A DNA stretch of 64,000 nt, taken from contig JANQFG010000151.1 in assembly GCA_028277985.1 (NCBI GenBank), forward strand, positions 1 to 64,000. The letters are read 5' to 3'. Under the pieces are notes generated by a model that ran no database searches, was not told where the DNA came from, and saw only the letters and a list, made by a program, of their open reading frames with translations. The position numbers and the translations under genes are program-made. Positions within the stretch are counted from its first letter, which is position 1, and every line of letters begins with the position of its first letter. This DNA is from a bacterium (GTDB lineage: Bacteria > Desulfobacterota > DSWW01). Shown here one piece after another: positions 43,823-54,214 of the stretch.

Positions 43823-45214
43823 TTGGAGCTGGAAGGCCGAAAGGTATTGATCGTGGGTCTGGCCCGTACGGGGGTGGCTGCGGCCCGCTTCCTTGCACTG
43901 CGCAAGGCCCGGGTGATCTGTACCGACTTGAAGGCGCCGGAGGAGTTGGAGGATGCGGTGGGCCTTCTCGAGGAGACAGGTTCTCAACTCCGGCTCGGAG
44001 AGCACCGGGAAGAGGATTTTCTGGAGGCGGACCTGATCGTCCTGAGCCCGGGTGTACCTCTGACGATCCGACCGCTTCAGCAGGCCCAGGCCGCGGGGGT
44101 GGAGATCATCGGCGAGGTGGAACTCGCCTTCCGGCACATCCGCCGTCCGGTCATCGGCGTTACCGGGACGAATGGGAAGACCACAACCGTAAACCTGATC
44201 GATTCCATGCTGGAGCAGGGGGGCGTTCCGCATTGGGTGGGCGGCAACATCGGCAGGCCGATGACGGAGTTTCTGCTGGGCCCGGACGCGGAAGCGCACG
44301 AAAGGAAGCCGGAAGTGGTCGTGGTGGAGCTTTCGAGCTTCCAGCTGGAAACGATCCGGCACTTCCGGCCGTGGATTGCCCTTTGGACGAACCTCAGCCC
44401 AGACCATCTGGATCGGTACCCGGACATGGAGGCTTATGCCCAGGCGAAGGCGCGCATCTTCCTCAATCAGACCGGCCGGGATTTCGCGGTCGTTCCGGAC
44501 AGGGATCCCTGGCTGGAAGCGCACCGGGATTTGATTCGGGCGCGCCTGGTGCGGTTCGGATCCTCTGCGGAGACGGCGCCCCAGCTATGTCTTCAAGAAG
44601 GTTCCATTGTCTACAAGAATCCGGAAGTCGGGGAGGAAGAGGTTTACGAAACGAGGCGGGTGCGTATTCCAGGAAGACACAACCTGGAGAACATGATGTC
44701 TGCGATTGCTGTCGCACGGATCTGCGGGGCAGAGCCTCGCGGCATCCAGAAGGCGATGGACAGCTTCACCGGCCTGGAGCACAGGGTCGAGTACGTGGGG
44801 GAAGTCGGAGGGATTCGGTTCTACAACGACTCCAAGGCGACGACCGTGGCTTCGGTCGTGCGTGCCCTGGAGTGTTTCGAAGATCCGGTCCTGTTGCTTG
44901 CCGGGGGCAAGGACAAGGGGGGGCCGCTGGACCCCTTGCGGGAACCTCTGAGGCGATACGTGCGCAGGCTCTTCGTTTACGGGGCGGCGGCGGGAAGAAT
45001 GGCGCGGGAGCTCCAAGGGGCAACCGAGATCGAGACGGCCGACGATCTGGACGGGGCAGTGGCGCAGGCCTTTCGAGCCGGACGAGCAGGGGAGGTCATT
45101 CTGCTTTCCCCCGCGTGTTCGAGCTTCGACATGTTCAGGGATTACGAAGAACGGGGCCAGAGGTTCAAGGCCCTGGCTCGCGAGATCATGGAGCGGAACG
45201 AACCGAAGAGGTGA
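43823..45214 (+). CDS. murD: UDP-MurNAc-L-alanine:D-glutamate ligase
   Basis: 463 residues, TTG start with GGGAGG five bases upstream. N-terminal Rossmann-like VLIVGLARTGVAAARFLAL, P-loop GVTGTNGKTTTVNLIDSML, then NLSPDHLDRYPDMEAYAQAK and the C-terminal VLLLAGGKDKGG. It adds D-glutamate to UDP-MurNAc-Ala in the cytoplasm. Rather than following mraY it directly follows murF. ftsW starts four bases after its stop. Confidence 0.95.
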   Translation: MELEGRKVLIVGLARTGVAAARFLALRKARVICTDLKAPEELEDAVGLLEETGSQLRLGEHREEDFLEADLIVLSPGVPLTIRPLQQAQAAGVEIIGEVELAFRHIRRPVIGVTGTNGKTTTVNLIDSMLEQGGVPHWVGGNIGRPMTEFLLGPDAEAHERKPEVVVVELSSFQLETIRHFRPWIALWTNLSPDHLDRYPDMEAYAQAKARIFLNQTGRDFAVVPDRDPWLEAHRDLIRARLVRFGSSAETAPQLCLQEGSIVYKNPEVGEEEVYETRRVRIPGRHNLENMMSAIAVARICGAEPRGIQKAMDSFTGLEHRVEYVGEVGGIRFYNDSKATTVASVVRALECFEDPVLLLAGGKDKGGPLDPLREPLRRYVRRLFVYGAAAGRMARELQGATEIETADDLDGAVAQAFRAGRAGEVILLSPACSSFDMFRDYEERGQRFKALAREIMERNEPKR

Positions 45215-45218
45215 GGTC

Positions 45219-46343
45219 TTGAAGAAGTACCGAAGCCACACGAATGAAGTAACGATGAGCGTGCTGAGCGTATTCTTCGTCTGCCTGGGCCTGCTCTTGA
45301 TCTATTCCACGAGCTCGGTCTTCTCGATGCAGCAGTTCGGGAGCCAGTACCATTTCTTCTACAGGCAGTTCCTGTTCGCCTGTTTCGGCCTCGCCTTGAT
45401 GACGGCGCTCGCTCTGAGCGACTACCGTGACCTTCAGCCCTACTCGAAGCATATTCTCATCGCGAGCGGCCTGCTGCTCCTGCTCGTCTTCGTTCCCGGA
45501 CTCGGAAAGGAGGTGCGGGGGGCCCGAAGGTGGATCGATCTCGGGCCGGTGAATCTCCAGCCTTCCGAGCTTGTGAAGGTCACGCTCGTCTTCTTCCTTT
45601 CGAGCTTCCTCTCGAGGAAGGACGTTCAGAGAGCGATTCGAAAATCCTTGTTCGGGTACGCGAAGATCTGGCTGATCGCGGCCCCCTTTGTCCTGCTTGT
45701 GCTGTTGCAGAATGATCTCGGTGCGCCCGTCATCATGGTGCTGGCCGTGCTTCTTCTGCTCTTTCTGGCCGGTGCGCGATGGAGGCATATCGTGCCGACC
45801 GTGCTGGCAGCCGTCCCTGTCGGGGGAGTTCTCTGTCTGGACAATCACCGCTGGAAACGGCTCACCTCCTTCCTCGATCCCTGGGCGGATCCTTATGGCG
45901 CCGGCTATCAGCTGATCCAGTCCCTGATTTCCCTTGGGAAGGGCGGGCTCCTCGGTGTGGGGCTCGGAAACGGCACCCAGAAGCTCTTCTACCTGCCGGA
46001 CGCACACACGGATTTCATCTTCTCCGTGCTCGGAGAAGAGGTGGGGCTGGTCGGCTGTTACCTCTTCCTGCTCTTCGTCCTTCTGTTTGTCGTGATCGGC
46101 GTTCGGATCGCCCTGCGCGCTCCGGACGGATTCGGCGTTTTTCTGGCATGCGGCCTGACCTTTCTCGTGGGTATGCAGATGGCGATCAATTCGGCGATCG
46201 CCCTGGGACTGCTGCCGACCAAGGGTATGGCCCTGCCGTTCTTGAGTTACGGCGGCAGTTCTCTGCTCGCCACACTGATGGCGGTGGGCCTCTTGATCAG
46301 CATAGCGCGGCACGGCGTGCTGCGATCGAGGCCGCGAACCTGA
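45219..46343 (+). CDS. ftsW: Septal peptidoglycan glycosyltransferase FtsW (SEDS family)
   Basis: 374 residues, TTG start behind AAGAGG. Ten hydrophobic helices. SEDS landmarks include [20 protein letters not shown], the acidic region [17 protein letters not shown] and the last-loop [17 protein letters not shown]. FtsW polymerises lipid II at the septum with FtsI. murG usually sits next but murC follows after ten bases. Confidence 0.96.
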   Translation: MKKYRSHTNEVTMSVLSVFFVCLGLLLIYSTSSVFSMQQFGSQYHFFYRQFLFACFGLALMTALALSDYRDLQPYSKHILIASGLLLLLVFVPGLGKEVRGARRWIDLGPVNLQPSELVKVTLVFFLSSFLSRKDVQRAIRKSLFGYAKIWLIAAPFVLLVLLQNDLGAPVIMVLAVLLLLFLAGARWRHIVPTVLAAVPVGGVLCLDNHRWKRLTSFLDPWADPYGAGYQLIQSLISLGKGGLLGVGLGNGTQKLFYLPDAHTDFIFSVLGEEVGLVGCYLFLLFVLLFVVIGVRIALRAPDGFGVFLACGLTFLVGMQMAINSAIALGLLPTKGMALPFLSYGGSSLLATLMAVGLLISIARHGVLRSRPRT

Positions 46344-46353
46344 AAAGGGAACC

Positions 46354-47730
46354 ATGTACAAGAAGAACCAGAAGATTCATTTCGTTGGGATCGGCGGCAT
46401 CGGCATGAGCGGCATTGCCGAGCTGCTGTTGAACCTGAACTACGAGGTGAGCGGATCGGACCTAAGGGAAACGGCCACCACGGACAGGCTCAGCAAGCTG
46501 GGGGGCACGGTGCACAAGGGACACCGTGCTGAGCAGGTCCAGGGGGCGGATGTGGTGGTCGTTTCCTCAGCTGTTTCTCCGGACAATCCGGAGGTGGCGT
46601 GGGCGCGGGCGGAGAGCATCCCGGTCATTCCCCGCGCCGAGATGCTGGCCGAGCTGATGCGGATGAAATACGGCATCGCTGTTGCCGGGTCCCACGGCAA
46701 GACGACCACCACGTCCCTGATCGCCACGATTCTGGCCGAAGGGGGGATGGACCCGACCATGGTGATCGGGGGCAGGCTCAACAGCCTGGGCAGCAACGCC
46801 CGTCTCGGAGGGGGCGACTTCCTCGTGGCCGAGGCGGATGAAAGCGATGGGTCCTTCCTCATGCTGAGCCCGACCGTTGCGGTGGTCACGAACATCGATC
46901 CGGAACACTTGGACCACTACAAGGACATGCAGAACCTGAAAGAGGCTTTTCTCCGGTTCGTGGAAAAGGTTCCTTTCTACGGCCTGGTGATTCTGTGCAT
47001 GGACCATCCGAACGTGTGCGCTCTGCTGCCTCAGGTACGCAAACGGCATGCTACCTACGGGATGTCCCGCCAGGCCGATTTTCGCGCACAGGATATCCGG
47101 CGGGAGGGATGGGAGACGCGTTTCCGGGTGGTTCGGCACGAAGAAGAGCTGGGAGAGATCCGGCTCCGGATGCCCGGCCTGCACAATGTGTCGAACGCTC
47201 TGGCGGCAGTGGTGGTGGGCCATGAGCTGGATCTGGACTTCTCCGTCGTGAAGCAGGGGCTGGAGGGTTTTGCCGGCATTCAGCGGCGCCTGGAGGTCAA
47301 GGGAACGGAAGGTGGGATCGTCGTGGTGGACGACTATGCCCACCATCCGGCGGAAATCCTCGCGACCCTCGACGCGGCCCGGCGGGGGTGGGACAAGAAG
47401 ATCTTGGCCGTGTTCCAGCCGCACCGATACAGCCGCACCCAGCTCCTTTTCGAGGACTTCCTGGGCGCCTTTCACGATGCGGATTCGGTGGTCGTGGCGG
47501 ACATCTATGCTGCAGGTGAGAAGGAGCTGACGGGCGTACATGCGAAGCGGCTCGCAGAGGGGATCCGTCGGCAGGGCCACAGGGAGGTTCACTACATGCA
47601 GGAGTTTGACGAAATCGTCTCTCACCTGCTGGAGGTTGCTCGCGAAGGGGACATGGTGCTGACCCTCGGGGCCGGCGATGTCTACCGGGTCGGGGAGAGG
47701 TTGCTCAAGGAGATCGAGAAACGTGGTTGA
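46354..47730 (+). CDS. murC: UDP-MurNAc-L-alanine ligase
   Basis: 458 residues. Opens [19 protein letters not shown]-loop [55 protein letters not shown] and [12 protein letters not shown]. It attaches L-alanine to UDP-MurNAc, the first amino acid of the stem. It sits between ftsW and ftsQ without murG, murB or ddl. Its stop overlaps the ftsQ start by eight bases. Confidence 0.96.
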   Translation: MYKKNQKIHFVGIGGIGMSGIAELLLNLNYEVSGSDLRETATTDRLSKLGGTVHKGHRAEQVQGADVVVVSSAVSPDNPEVAWARAESIPVIPRAEMLAELMRMKYGIAVAGSHGKTTTTSLIATILAEGGMDPTMVIGGRLNSLGSNARLGGGDFLVAEADESDGSFLMLSPTVAVVTNIDPEHLDHYKDMQNLKEAFLRFVEKVPFYGLVILCMDHPNVCALLPQVRKRHATYGMSRQADFRAQDIRREGWETRFRVVRHEEELGEIRLRMPGLHNVSNALAAVVVGHELDLDFSVVKQGLEGFAGIQRRLEVKGTEGGIVVVDDYAHHPAEILATLDAARRGWDKKILAVFQPHRYSRTQLLFEDFLGAFHDADSVVVADIYAAGEKELTGVHAKRLAEGIRRQGHREVHYMQEFDEIVSHLLEVAREGDMVLTLGAGDVYRVGERLLKEIEKRG

Positions 47731-48571
47731 GAATTCGCGCATAGAGCAGAAGAGCCGATCGGCCCGCACGTTCCTGCGTCGCGTCTCGTGGGGACTTGGA
47801 GTGATGGCGTCGATCCTCGTCCTCTATCTGCTTTCGTGCGCCCTGGTCCGGTCCCCGCTCTTTCTGGTGAAGCGAGTGGATGTGGAGGCGACGCAAAGGC
47901 CGGGTGAGGAAGAGATAAGGTCGAGGAGCGGGATCCGGCCCGGTATGAACCTGCTTTCGCTCGATACGGCGGAGGTCTCCCGTCGCCTGGAGACCCATCC
48001 CTGGATTCACCATGCCACGGTGGTGAAGCGGCCTCCGGACGAGGTCCTCATCAAGGTCCGTGAGAGAGAGCCGGCAGCACTCGTCGGGGTCCGGGGAACC
48101 CTCTACTACATGGACGCGGAGGGCAACCTTCTGGGGAAAACCGAATCCGGCGCGGCGCTCGATTTCCCCATGATCACCGGGCTCGAGCAGGACGTGGGCG
48201 AAACTCGCCGTCACCGCAGGGGAAGGGATGTTCAGCAGGCACTCTCTCTTCTGCGCGCACTCCAGGCGGTTCCGGCCCTGGGGAGGGTGTCCGAGATACA
48301 TGTCGATGGTTCCGAGGGACTGCGTTTCATCCTCGAGGGATTCTCCGTTCCCGTGCGGGTCGGTTGGACCGGTTTTTCGAACAAGACGGTCCGGTTCGAA
48401 AAGGCACTTCCCTCGTTGGCTTCTCAATCGAATGCAATCGAAAGCGTGGATCTGCGTTTCTCCGATCAGATTGTCGTACGGCAACGGGAGGGGGGAGAAC
48501 CGCGGATTCCGATGGGGAACGGGCCCGAAAGCCTGGCAGGTTCCGACTCCCCGTTTCATCCGACGACCTGA
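47723..48571 (+). CDS. ftsQ: Cell division protein FtsQ
   Basis: 282 residues from a GTG inside the murC end, with AAGGAG ten bases upstream. A cytoplasmic tail, one membrane helix ([17 protein letters not shown]) and a POTRA domain: [11 protein letters not shown], the conserved [20 protein letters not shown] and REREPAALV. The beta domain follows with [12 protein letters not shown]. FtsQ recruits FtsL and FtsB. Identity rests on domains and position. Confidence 0.92.
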   Translation: MVENSRIEQKSRSARTFLRRVSWGLGVMASILVLYLLSCALVRSPLFLVKRVDVEATQRPGEEEIRSRSGIRPGMNLLSLDTAEVSRRLETHPWIHHATVVKRPPDEVLIKVREREPAALVGVRGTLYYMDAEGNLLGKTESGAALDFPMITGLEQDVGETRRHRRGRDVQQALSLLRALQAVPALGRVSEIHVDGSEGLRFILEGFSVPVRVGWTGFSNKTVRFEKALPSLASQSNAIESVDLRFSDQIVVRQREGGEPRIPMGNGPESLAGSDSPFHPTT

Positions 48572-48586
48572 GTGGAAGAGGGTACC

Positions 48587-49819
48587 ATGCCGAAGAGAGA
48601 CAACTCGCTGATTGCGGCCCTGGATGTGGGAACCACCAAGATTTGTGCCCTGGTGGGAGAAGCCCGCGAGGATGGGACGGATGTGGTCGGCATCGGCCAG
48701 CATCCCTCCCGGGGGCTTCGGAAGGGTGTGGTCGTGGATGTGGAGAGCACGATTCAGTCGATCAAGAAGGCGGTGGAGGAGGCGGAACTGATGGTGGGCT
48801 GCACCATTCCGTCGGTCTACGTCGGGATCGCGGGCGGACACATCAAGGGATTCAACAGCACGGGAATCGTCAAGATCCGGGACGGGGAGGTCAAGGACTC
48901 GGACATGAAACGGGTCATCGAGACGGCCACCGCGGTCGATATCCCGCCCGACCGGGAGGTGCTCCACATCATCCCACAGGAGTACATGATCGACGGCCAG
49001 GACGGCATCAAAGAGCCGCATGGACTGGTGGGCGTCCGGCTGGAGGCGCGGGCGCACATCGTCACAGGGGCCGTGACGTCGGCTCAGAACATCATCAAGT
49101 GCTCGAACAATGCGGGTCTCAACGTGCACGACATCGTCCTGGAGCAGCTCGCTTCTTCGGAGGCGGTGTTGACCCAGGACGAGAAGGACCTGGGAGTGGC
49201 GCTGGTCGACATCGGAGGAGGAACGAGCGACCTGGCGATCTTCTCGAACGGGAGCGTGAAGCACACCGCTGTTCTCTCGCTGGGCGGCAATCAGGTGACC
49301 ACGGATCTCGCCTTCGGGCTCCAGACCCCGATTTCCGAAGCGGAGGAGGTGAAGAAAAAGTGGGGTTGCTGTCGCTCCTCCCTGGTCGATTCGGAGGAGA
49401 CGATCGGCATACAGGGTGTGGGGGGAAGGGGGATTCGGGATCTGTCCCGGAGCGTGATGGCGGAGATCATCGAACCGAGGGTGAGCGAGATCTTCACGCT
49501 TCTCAAGCGGGAGATCCAGATGAGCGGATACGAGGAGATGATCGCTTCGGGCGTGGTCCTGACCGGAGGGTCCTCCATGCTCGCCGGTATCGAGACCCTC
49601 GCCGAGGAAGTGTTCCAGCGCCCGGTACGCGTCGGCCTGCCGAGGAACATCGGGGGACTCGCGGACGTGGTCAAATCACCGGTCTATGCGACCGCAGTGG
49701 GACTCCTTCTCTACGGGAGGCGGGACATGGAGGGCAAGCGCTTTCCCCAGCGGGACGAGAACATCTTCAGCAAGGTCATCCGACGGATGCGGGCGTGGTT
49801 CGAGGGGATGTTCCTGTAG
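48587..49819 (+). CDS. ftsA: Cell division protein FtsA
   Basis: 410 residues, ATG at 48587 with AGAGGG upstream. Actin-like: phosphate loop 1 LIAALDVGTTKICALVGEA, subdomain 1C with IPSVYVGIAGGHI, phosphate 2 loop VALVDIGGGTSDLAIF and adenosine motif GVVLTGGSSMLAGIETLAEE. A C-terminal amphipathic helix (VIRRMRAWFEGMFL) tethers it to the membrane. FtsA anchors FtsZ filaments. Confidence 0.96.
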   Translation: MPKRDNSLIAALDVGTTKICALVGEAREDGTDVVGIGQHPSRGLRKGVVVDVESTIQSIKKAVEEAELMVGCTIPSVYVGIAGGHIKGFNSTGIVKIRDGEVKDSDMKRVIETATAVDIPPDREVLHIIPQEYMIDGQDGIKEPHGLVGVRLEARAHIVTGAVTSAQNIIKCSNNAGLNVHDIVLEQLASSEAVLTQDEKDLGVALVDIGGGTSDLAIFSNGSVKHTAVLSLGGNQVTTDLAFGLQTPISEAEEVKKKWGCCRSSLVDSEETIGIQGVGGRGIRDLSRSVMAEIIEPRVSEIFTLLKREIQMSGYEEMIASGVVLTGGSSMLAGIETLAEEVFQRPVRVGLPRNIGGLADVVKSPVYATAVGLLLYGRRDMEGKRFPQRDENIFSKVIRRMRAWFEGMFL

Positions 49820-49910
49820 TACGGCAAAGGCGAAAGGAAGCAATCCTTAACAGGTAAAAAGGCTTGGATTGGAGCATTCATCTAAACGGAGTAAGGGATG
49901 GAGGAGAGAC

Positions 49911-51095
49911 ATGCTTGAATTCGACGAGAGCGTAGGGCAGGGGGCAAAGATCCGCGTCGTTGGGGTCGGTGGAGGTGGAGGCAATGCCGTGAACACCATG
50001 ATCGAGCTCGGCCTCCGAGGTGTGGATTTCATCGCTGCGAACACCGACGTTCAGGCCCTGGAGAACAACAGCGCGCACACGAAGATCCAGGTAGGCCAGA
50101 ACATCACGCGAGGCCTCGGGTCAGGGGGAGACCCGGAAGTGGGGCGAAGGTCTGCCATCGAGGACCGTGAGCGAATGCGTGAGGCCCTGGAAGGGGCGGA
50201 CATGGTGTTCGTCACGGCAGGCATGGGCGGCGGCACGGGCACCGGGGCGGCTCCGATCATCGCCGAGATCGCCCGCGAGACGGGTGCTCTTACCGTCGGC
50301 GTGGTGACCAAGCCGTTCCTCTTCGAGGGGAAGGTACGGATGCGGCAGGCCGATGAAGGGATCCAGCACCTCAAGCGGAGCGTCGATACGCTGATCACGA
50401 TCCCGAACCAGAGGCTCCTGAACGTGGTCGGAAAGAACACCCGCCTGCGCGAGGCATTCAAGAAGGCGGACGAGGTCCTTCACAACGCAGTCAAGGGCAT
50501 TTCGGATACGATCACCGTTTCCGGCCTGATCAACGTGGACTTCGCCGACGTGCGGACCGTCATGAGCGAGATGGGCATGGCCTTGATGGGTGAAGGAATC
50601 GCCCAAGGCGAGAACAGGGCCGTCGACGCGGCACAGAGAGCGATCTCCAGTCCCTTGCTCGAAGACATTTCTATCGACGGCGCCCGCGGCATGCTGGTCA
50701 ACGTCACTTCAGGCAACGATCTGACCCTCCACGAGGTCCACGAGGCGATCACACTCATCCAGGAGAGTGCGCACCCCGAGGCGAATGTCATCTTCGGTGC
50801 CGTCATCGACGAAGACATGGAAGAGGACATTCGGATCACTGTGATTGCCACCGGTATCGGCCGCGCGGAGAAGGCGAAGTTCGACATGGAGAAGAAGGTC
50901 GCTTCCATCGCGGCGGGGTCTCCCCTTCGCGGAGAGAACCCTGTCCAAGATGAGCTGGAAGTCCCTGCTTATCGGAGGAGCCAGAGGAAAGAGGTGGATC
51001 CCCTCCGGATCATCAAAGCAGGCGGGATGTCGAGCAAGCGGGAAGAGACCGATCTGGACGTTCCCACGTTTCTCCGTCAGCCGGTAGCCGACTGA
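49911..51095 (+). CDS. ftsZ: Tubulin-like cell division GTPase FtsZ
   Basis: 394 residues, ATG at 49911 with GGAGGAG upstream. N-terminal [17 protein letters not shown], the GTP tubulin signature [18 protein letters not shown] and [12 protein letters not shown] for the catalytic T7 loop. The C-terminal peptide VPTFLRQ matches the conserved FtsA/ZipA-binding tail. Forms the Z-ring. It ends the dcw cluster. A 91-base gap after ftsA could hold a further promoter, not resolved. Confidence 0.97.
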   Translation: MLEFDESVGQGAKIRVVGVGGGGGNAVNTMIELGLRGVDFIAANTDVQALENNSAHTKIQVGQNITRGLGSGGDPEVGRRSAIEDRERMREALEGADMVFVTAGMGGGTGTGAAPIIAEIARETGALTVGVVTKPFLFEGKVRMRQADEGIQHLKRSVDTLITIPNQRLLNVVGKNTRLREAFKKADEVLHNAVKGISDTITVSGLINVDFADVRTVMSEMGMALMGEGIAQGENRAVDAAQRAISSPLLEDISIDGARGMLVNVTSGNDLTLHEVHEAITLIQESAHPEANVIFGAVIDEDMEEDIRITVIATGIGRAEKAKFDMEKKVASIAAGSPLRGENPVQDELEVPAYRRSQRKEVDPLRIIKAGGMSSKREETDLDVPTFLRQPVAD

Positions 51096-51152
51096 AGACG
51101 GCTCGCGCTGAAAACGAGAAGCGCCTTTTAGGATCGGATCGAGCGACCGGCC

Positions 51153-52871
51153 ATGTCGAATCGTCTTCACAGGGCTGCGCGTGAGCGTCTGGCGCGGGAA
51201 GAAGGGGCCCTTCAGAAGGACTGGGGGGGGCGCATTCCGATCGCGCTCGTCTACCCGAACGTCTACAGGGTGGGGATGTCCAACCTCGGGTTTCTTGCGG
51301 TCTACGCACTCTTGAACCGCCATCCGGACGTGGTGTGCGAGCGGGTCTTCTTCCCGGATGCGGAGGAGAGGGAAGAGATGGCGAGGACCGGTACCCGCCC
51401 CTTTTCCCTGGAGACGCAGAAGCCCCTGGATGCTTTCGAGATCATCGCCTTTTCCCTTTCGTACGAGAATGACTATCCGAATGTTGCCGCCTTGCTCGTC
51501 ATGGCGGGTATTCCTGCAGAGCGACACGACCGGAGGGCGGATGCCCCTCTGCTGATCGCGGGAGGGCCGGCCAGCTTCCTCAATCCGGAGCCGATGGCCG
51601 GCGTCATCGACCTCTTTCTCCTGGGTGAGGCGGAAGAGGCCCTGGACGAGATCCTCGAACAGTATCGGAAGCGCCGCGGGCCGGAAAACAGGGAGACCTT
51701 TGTGCGCGACGCACCCTCGGTGCAGGGGGTGTATGCACCGGCCCTGTACGAGCCGCACTATGGAGAGGATGGAACCCTCGCTTCGTTCGAGCCGAAGCAG
51801 GGAGCGCCGGAAAAGGTCGAGCGACGATGGGTCCGGGACCTCGATCGAACAAGCACGGAGGCGACCGTCTTCAGCCCGGACGCCGAGTTCGCCGGAATCC
51901 ACCTGGTCGAGGTCGGAAGGGGATGCAGCCGTCGGTGCCGTTTCTGTTCTACGGGTTTCATTTATCGCCCGGTTCGCTACCGAAGCCTCGAGTCCTTGAA
52001 GTCGTCCCTGGAGGCGGGCATTGGGAAGGAACGTCGACTGGGACTCGTGTGTGCCTCCCTTGGGGACTACCCGGAGTTGGATGACCTCTGCGAATGGCTC
52101 CTCGGGCAGGGAGGGAAGCTCTCCGCCCCCTCACTGCGCCTGGATACCCTGAGCGATCGGCTGCTGGCCGCCCTGCAGGCGAGCGGGCAGAAGACCGTGA
52201 CCCTGGCCCCGGAGGCGGGAAGCGACCGGATGCGCAGGATCCTGCACAAAACCTTTGACGATGATGAGATCTTGCTCGCGGCCGACCGGCTCGCCGAGCA
52301 CGGGATCTTTGGAATGAGGCTGTACTTCATGGTGGGCCTGCCGGGTGAGGAAGAGGAGGATGTGGACGCGATCGTCGATCTTGCGAAACGAATCCGTCAC
52401 AGATTCCTCAAGGCCGCCAAGGACAAGCGCCGGATGGGGGAGATCACCCTCAGTGTGAATCCCTTCGTACCCAAGCCCTGGTCTGCCTTCCAGTGGTGCG
52501 GTATGGCCGAGCAGAAGGTCCTGAATGACCGATTGAAGAAGATCCGGCGTTCTCTCCAGAAGGAGCCGAACATCCACGTGACACACGGTCTTGCGAAATG
52601 GGCCTATCTGCAGGCCCTGTTCGGCCGGGGGGACCGACGGGTCCTTCCCTTCGTGCTGGAGGGCGCAGCAGAGGATACGGACTGGAAGAAGGTCTTTCGA
52701 AAAACAACGCTCAATCCCGATTTCTTCGTGCACCGGGACCGTCGGAGGGACGAGCTCTTCCCGTGGGACTTCATCGACCACGGAATTCCCAAGGAGGCTT
52801 TGTACAGGGAATACGAAAGGAGGGTCTCATGTTTCCCCGGGACCACGTCCGAGGAAAGCTCCCATTGCTGA
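51153..52871 (+). CDS. Radical SAM protein with N-terminal B12-binding-like domain
   Basis: 572 residues. N-terminal ~200 residues look like a B12-binding fold (IPIALVYPNVYRVGMSNLGF) but no DxHxxG is visible. The radical SAM core has the cluster motif CSRRCRFC in VEVGRGCSRRCRFCSTGFIY, then VTLAPEAGSDRMRRILHK and MVGLPGEEEEDVDAIVDLAK. The layout matches the TIGR03960-type proteins of unknown function, common in deltaproteobacteria. The HD-GYP gene overlaps its last 43 bases. Confidence 0.85.
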   Translation: MSNRLHRAARERLAREEGALQKDWGGRIPIALVYPNVYRVGMSNLGFLAVYALLNRHPDVVCERVFFPDAEEREEMARTGTRPFSLETQKPLDAFEIIAFSLSYENDYPNVAALLVMAGIPAERHDRRADAPLLIAGGPASFLNPEPMAGVIDLFLLGEAEEALDEILEQYRKRRGPENRETFVRDAPSVQGVYAPALYEPHYGEDGTLASFEPKQGAPEKVERRWVRDLDRTSTEATVFSPDAEFAGIHLVEVGRGCSRRCRFCSTGFIYRPVRYRSLESLKSSLEAGIGKERRLGLVCASLGDYPELDDLCEWLLGQGGKLSAPSLRLDTLSDRLLAALQASGQKTVTLAPEAGSDRMRRILHKTFDDDEILLAADRLAEHGIFGMRLYFMVGLPGEEEEDVDAIVDLAKRIRHRFLKAAKDKRRMGEITLSVNPFVPKPWSAFQWCGMAEQKVLNDRLKKIRRSLQKEPNIHVTHGLAKWAYLQALFGRGDRRVLPFVLEGAAEDTDWKKVFRKTTLNPDFFVHRDRRRDELFPWDFIDHGIPKEALYREYERRVSCFPGTTSEESSHC

Positions 52872-53440
52872 ACCTGCAGGAGGAAGTTCCCTTTACCCTG
52901 CAGCAGGGTTCGGTTGCCGACCTTCTGGGCAGCATGTCGAGCTACAACCATGATCTGAGAGGCCACTCGGAGAGGGTGTGCACGCTTTGCATACCCATGG
53001 CCATGCGGCTGGGGCTCGCAGGAAAACGGCTGCTCTACATCCAGCTTGCGGCATTGCTCCACGACGTGGGCAAGCTGGACGTCCCCCCCCATATCCTGGA
53101 CAAACCGGGCATGCTCTCCTTTCAGGAGACCCTGGTGGTCCAGGATCATTCGCTCCGGGGGGAGCAGATCCTTCGATCCCTTTCCCTTCCCGATCCCATA
53201 TGCCAAACCGTTCGAACCCATCACGAGCGCTTCGACGGAAGGGGCTACCCGGACGGTCTGGCCGGGGAGGAGATTCCCCTGGCGGCAAGGATCGTGCAAA
53301 TTGCGGACGCTTATGATGCAATGACCGAAGACAGGCCCTATCGGGCGGCCATGACCCCGGAGGCGGCACGCTTCTGGATTTCCGGCCTTTCCGGTGTGTA
53401 CTTCGACCCGGTAGTGGTTGACTGCTTCCTTTCAGAGTAG
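52829..53440 (+). CDS. HD-GYP domain protein, putative cyclic di-GMP phosphodiesterase
   Basis: 203 residues. Start at the ATG at 52829 because AAGGAGG lies five bases upstream; it is inside the radical SAM gene. The longer frame to 52598 has no family match. HD motif ALLHDVGKLDVPPHIL, GYP motif RTHHERFDGRGYPDGLAGEE and IVQIADAYDAMTEDRPYR. It has no sensor domain, so activity would be constitutive or partner-controlled. HD-GYP enzymes usually cleave cyclic di-GMP, but related HD domains also act on other nucleotides. Confidence 0.85.
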   Translation: MFPRDHVRGKLPLLNLQEEVPFTLQQGSVADLLGSMSSYNHDLRGHSERVCTLCIPMAMRLGLAGKRLLYIQLAALLHDVGKLDVPPHILDKPGMLSFQETLVVQDHSLRGEQILRSLSLPDPICQTVRTHHERFDGRGYPDGLAGEEIPLAARIVQIADAYDAMTEDRPYRAAMTPEAARFWISGLSGVYFDPVVVDCFLSE

Positions 53441-53443
53441 GCC

Positions 53444-54058
53444 ATGAGCACGATTTTCCACACAAACCCGATCAACCCCCAGAAGCGCCACATCCAGCGA
53501 GTGGTGGAGGCGCTCACAGAGGGGAAGCTCGTCAGTTATCCGACCGACACCACGTACGGGATCGGATGCGATTTGCTCAACAAACGGGCCATCGAGAAGA
53601 TCTACGCCCTGAAGAAGCGGGATCGGCGCAAGCCGGTCAGCATCCTCTGTTCCGACCTGAAGGAGCTGAGCCAGTACGGCGTGATATCGAATTCTGCCTA
53701 CCGGATCCTCCGGAGGCTTCTGCCCGGGCCGTACACCTTTGTTCTGCCCGCGACGCCGCTGGTCCCGAAGGTGATGTTGACGCCTCAGAAGATGGTGGGA
53801 GCCCGCATCCCGGATTCCCGGATCGTGCGCGACATGGTGGAAGGGTTGGGCCGGCCGGTGATCAGCACCAGCGCCACCCTGGAGGACGGAACCATCCTCA
53901 ACGATCCTGAAGCGATCGAGAAACGGTTCCGCGGCACCATCGAGATCGTGATCGCAGAGGAATGCCCCGGAGCGCCTTCCAGCATCGTCGATCTCACGGG
54001 CGAAGAGCCGGTCCTGATCCGCAAGGGGCTGGGGGACGTGAGCTGGCTGGAAGAATGA
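53444..54058 (+). CDS. Sua5/YciO/YrdC-family protein, threonylcarbamoyl-AMP synthase-like
   Basis: 204 residues. Family core with LVSYPTDTTYGIGCDL, KKRDRRKPVSILC and LPGPYTFVLPAT. Sua5/TsaC make threonylcarbamoyl-AMP for tRNA t6A; the closely related YciO branch has weaker evidence for this role. The lysine and arginine residues of the nucleotide site appear kept. It follows the HD-GYP gene by three bases. A 156-base gap separates it from xerC and contains nothing I can name. Confidence 0.83.
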   Translation: MSTIFHTNPINPQKRHIQRVVEALTEGKLVSYPTDTTYGIGCDLLNKRAIEKIYALKKRDRRKPVSILCSDLKELSQYGVISNSAYRILRRLLPGPYTFVLPATPLVPKVMLTPQKMVGARIPDSRIVRDMVEGLGRPVISTSATLEDGTILNDPEAIEKRFRGTIEIVIAEECPGAPSSIVDLTGEEPVLIRKGLGDVSWLEE

Positions 54059-54161
54059 GGCAACCGCCTTCCGGTGGCCGACCGGTTCCAGCCCGCCCCT
54101 GAGCCGACCATCCCCTGTTTCGCTCCGTGGCGCTCCTGCCGGGAAACCGCCTCGCCTGCGC

Positions 54162-54190
54162 TTGCATCCCACATGGGTTAACGCTATGGT
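54162..54190 (+). promoter_or_regulatory. Candidate promoter of xerC-hslVU
   Basis: TTGCAT, a 17-base spacer and TATGGT, about 25 bases before the xerC ATG. The match is weak and the leader would be short. Confidence 0.3.
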
Positions 54191-54214
54191 AATACTGTTT
54201 TTTTTGAGGGTGGC

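Noticed and set aside
43783-45222. A plus-strand frame overlapping murD with a good-looking ATG at 43819
   Set aside because: The ATG is in a different frame; the translation is Gly/Arg-rich noise. murD uses the TTG at 43823.
54059-54214. A remnant gene between yciO and xerC
   Set aside because: No frame of useful length and no family-like pattern.
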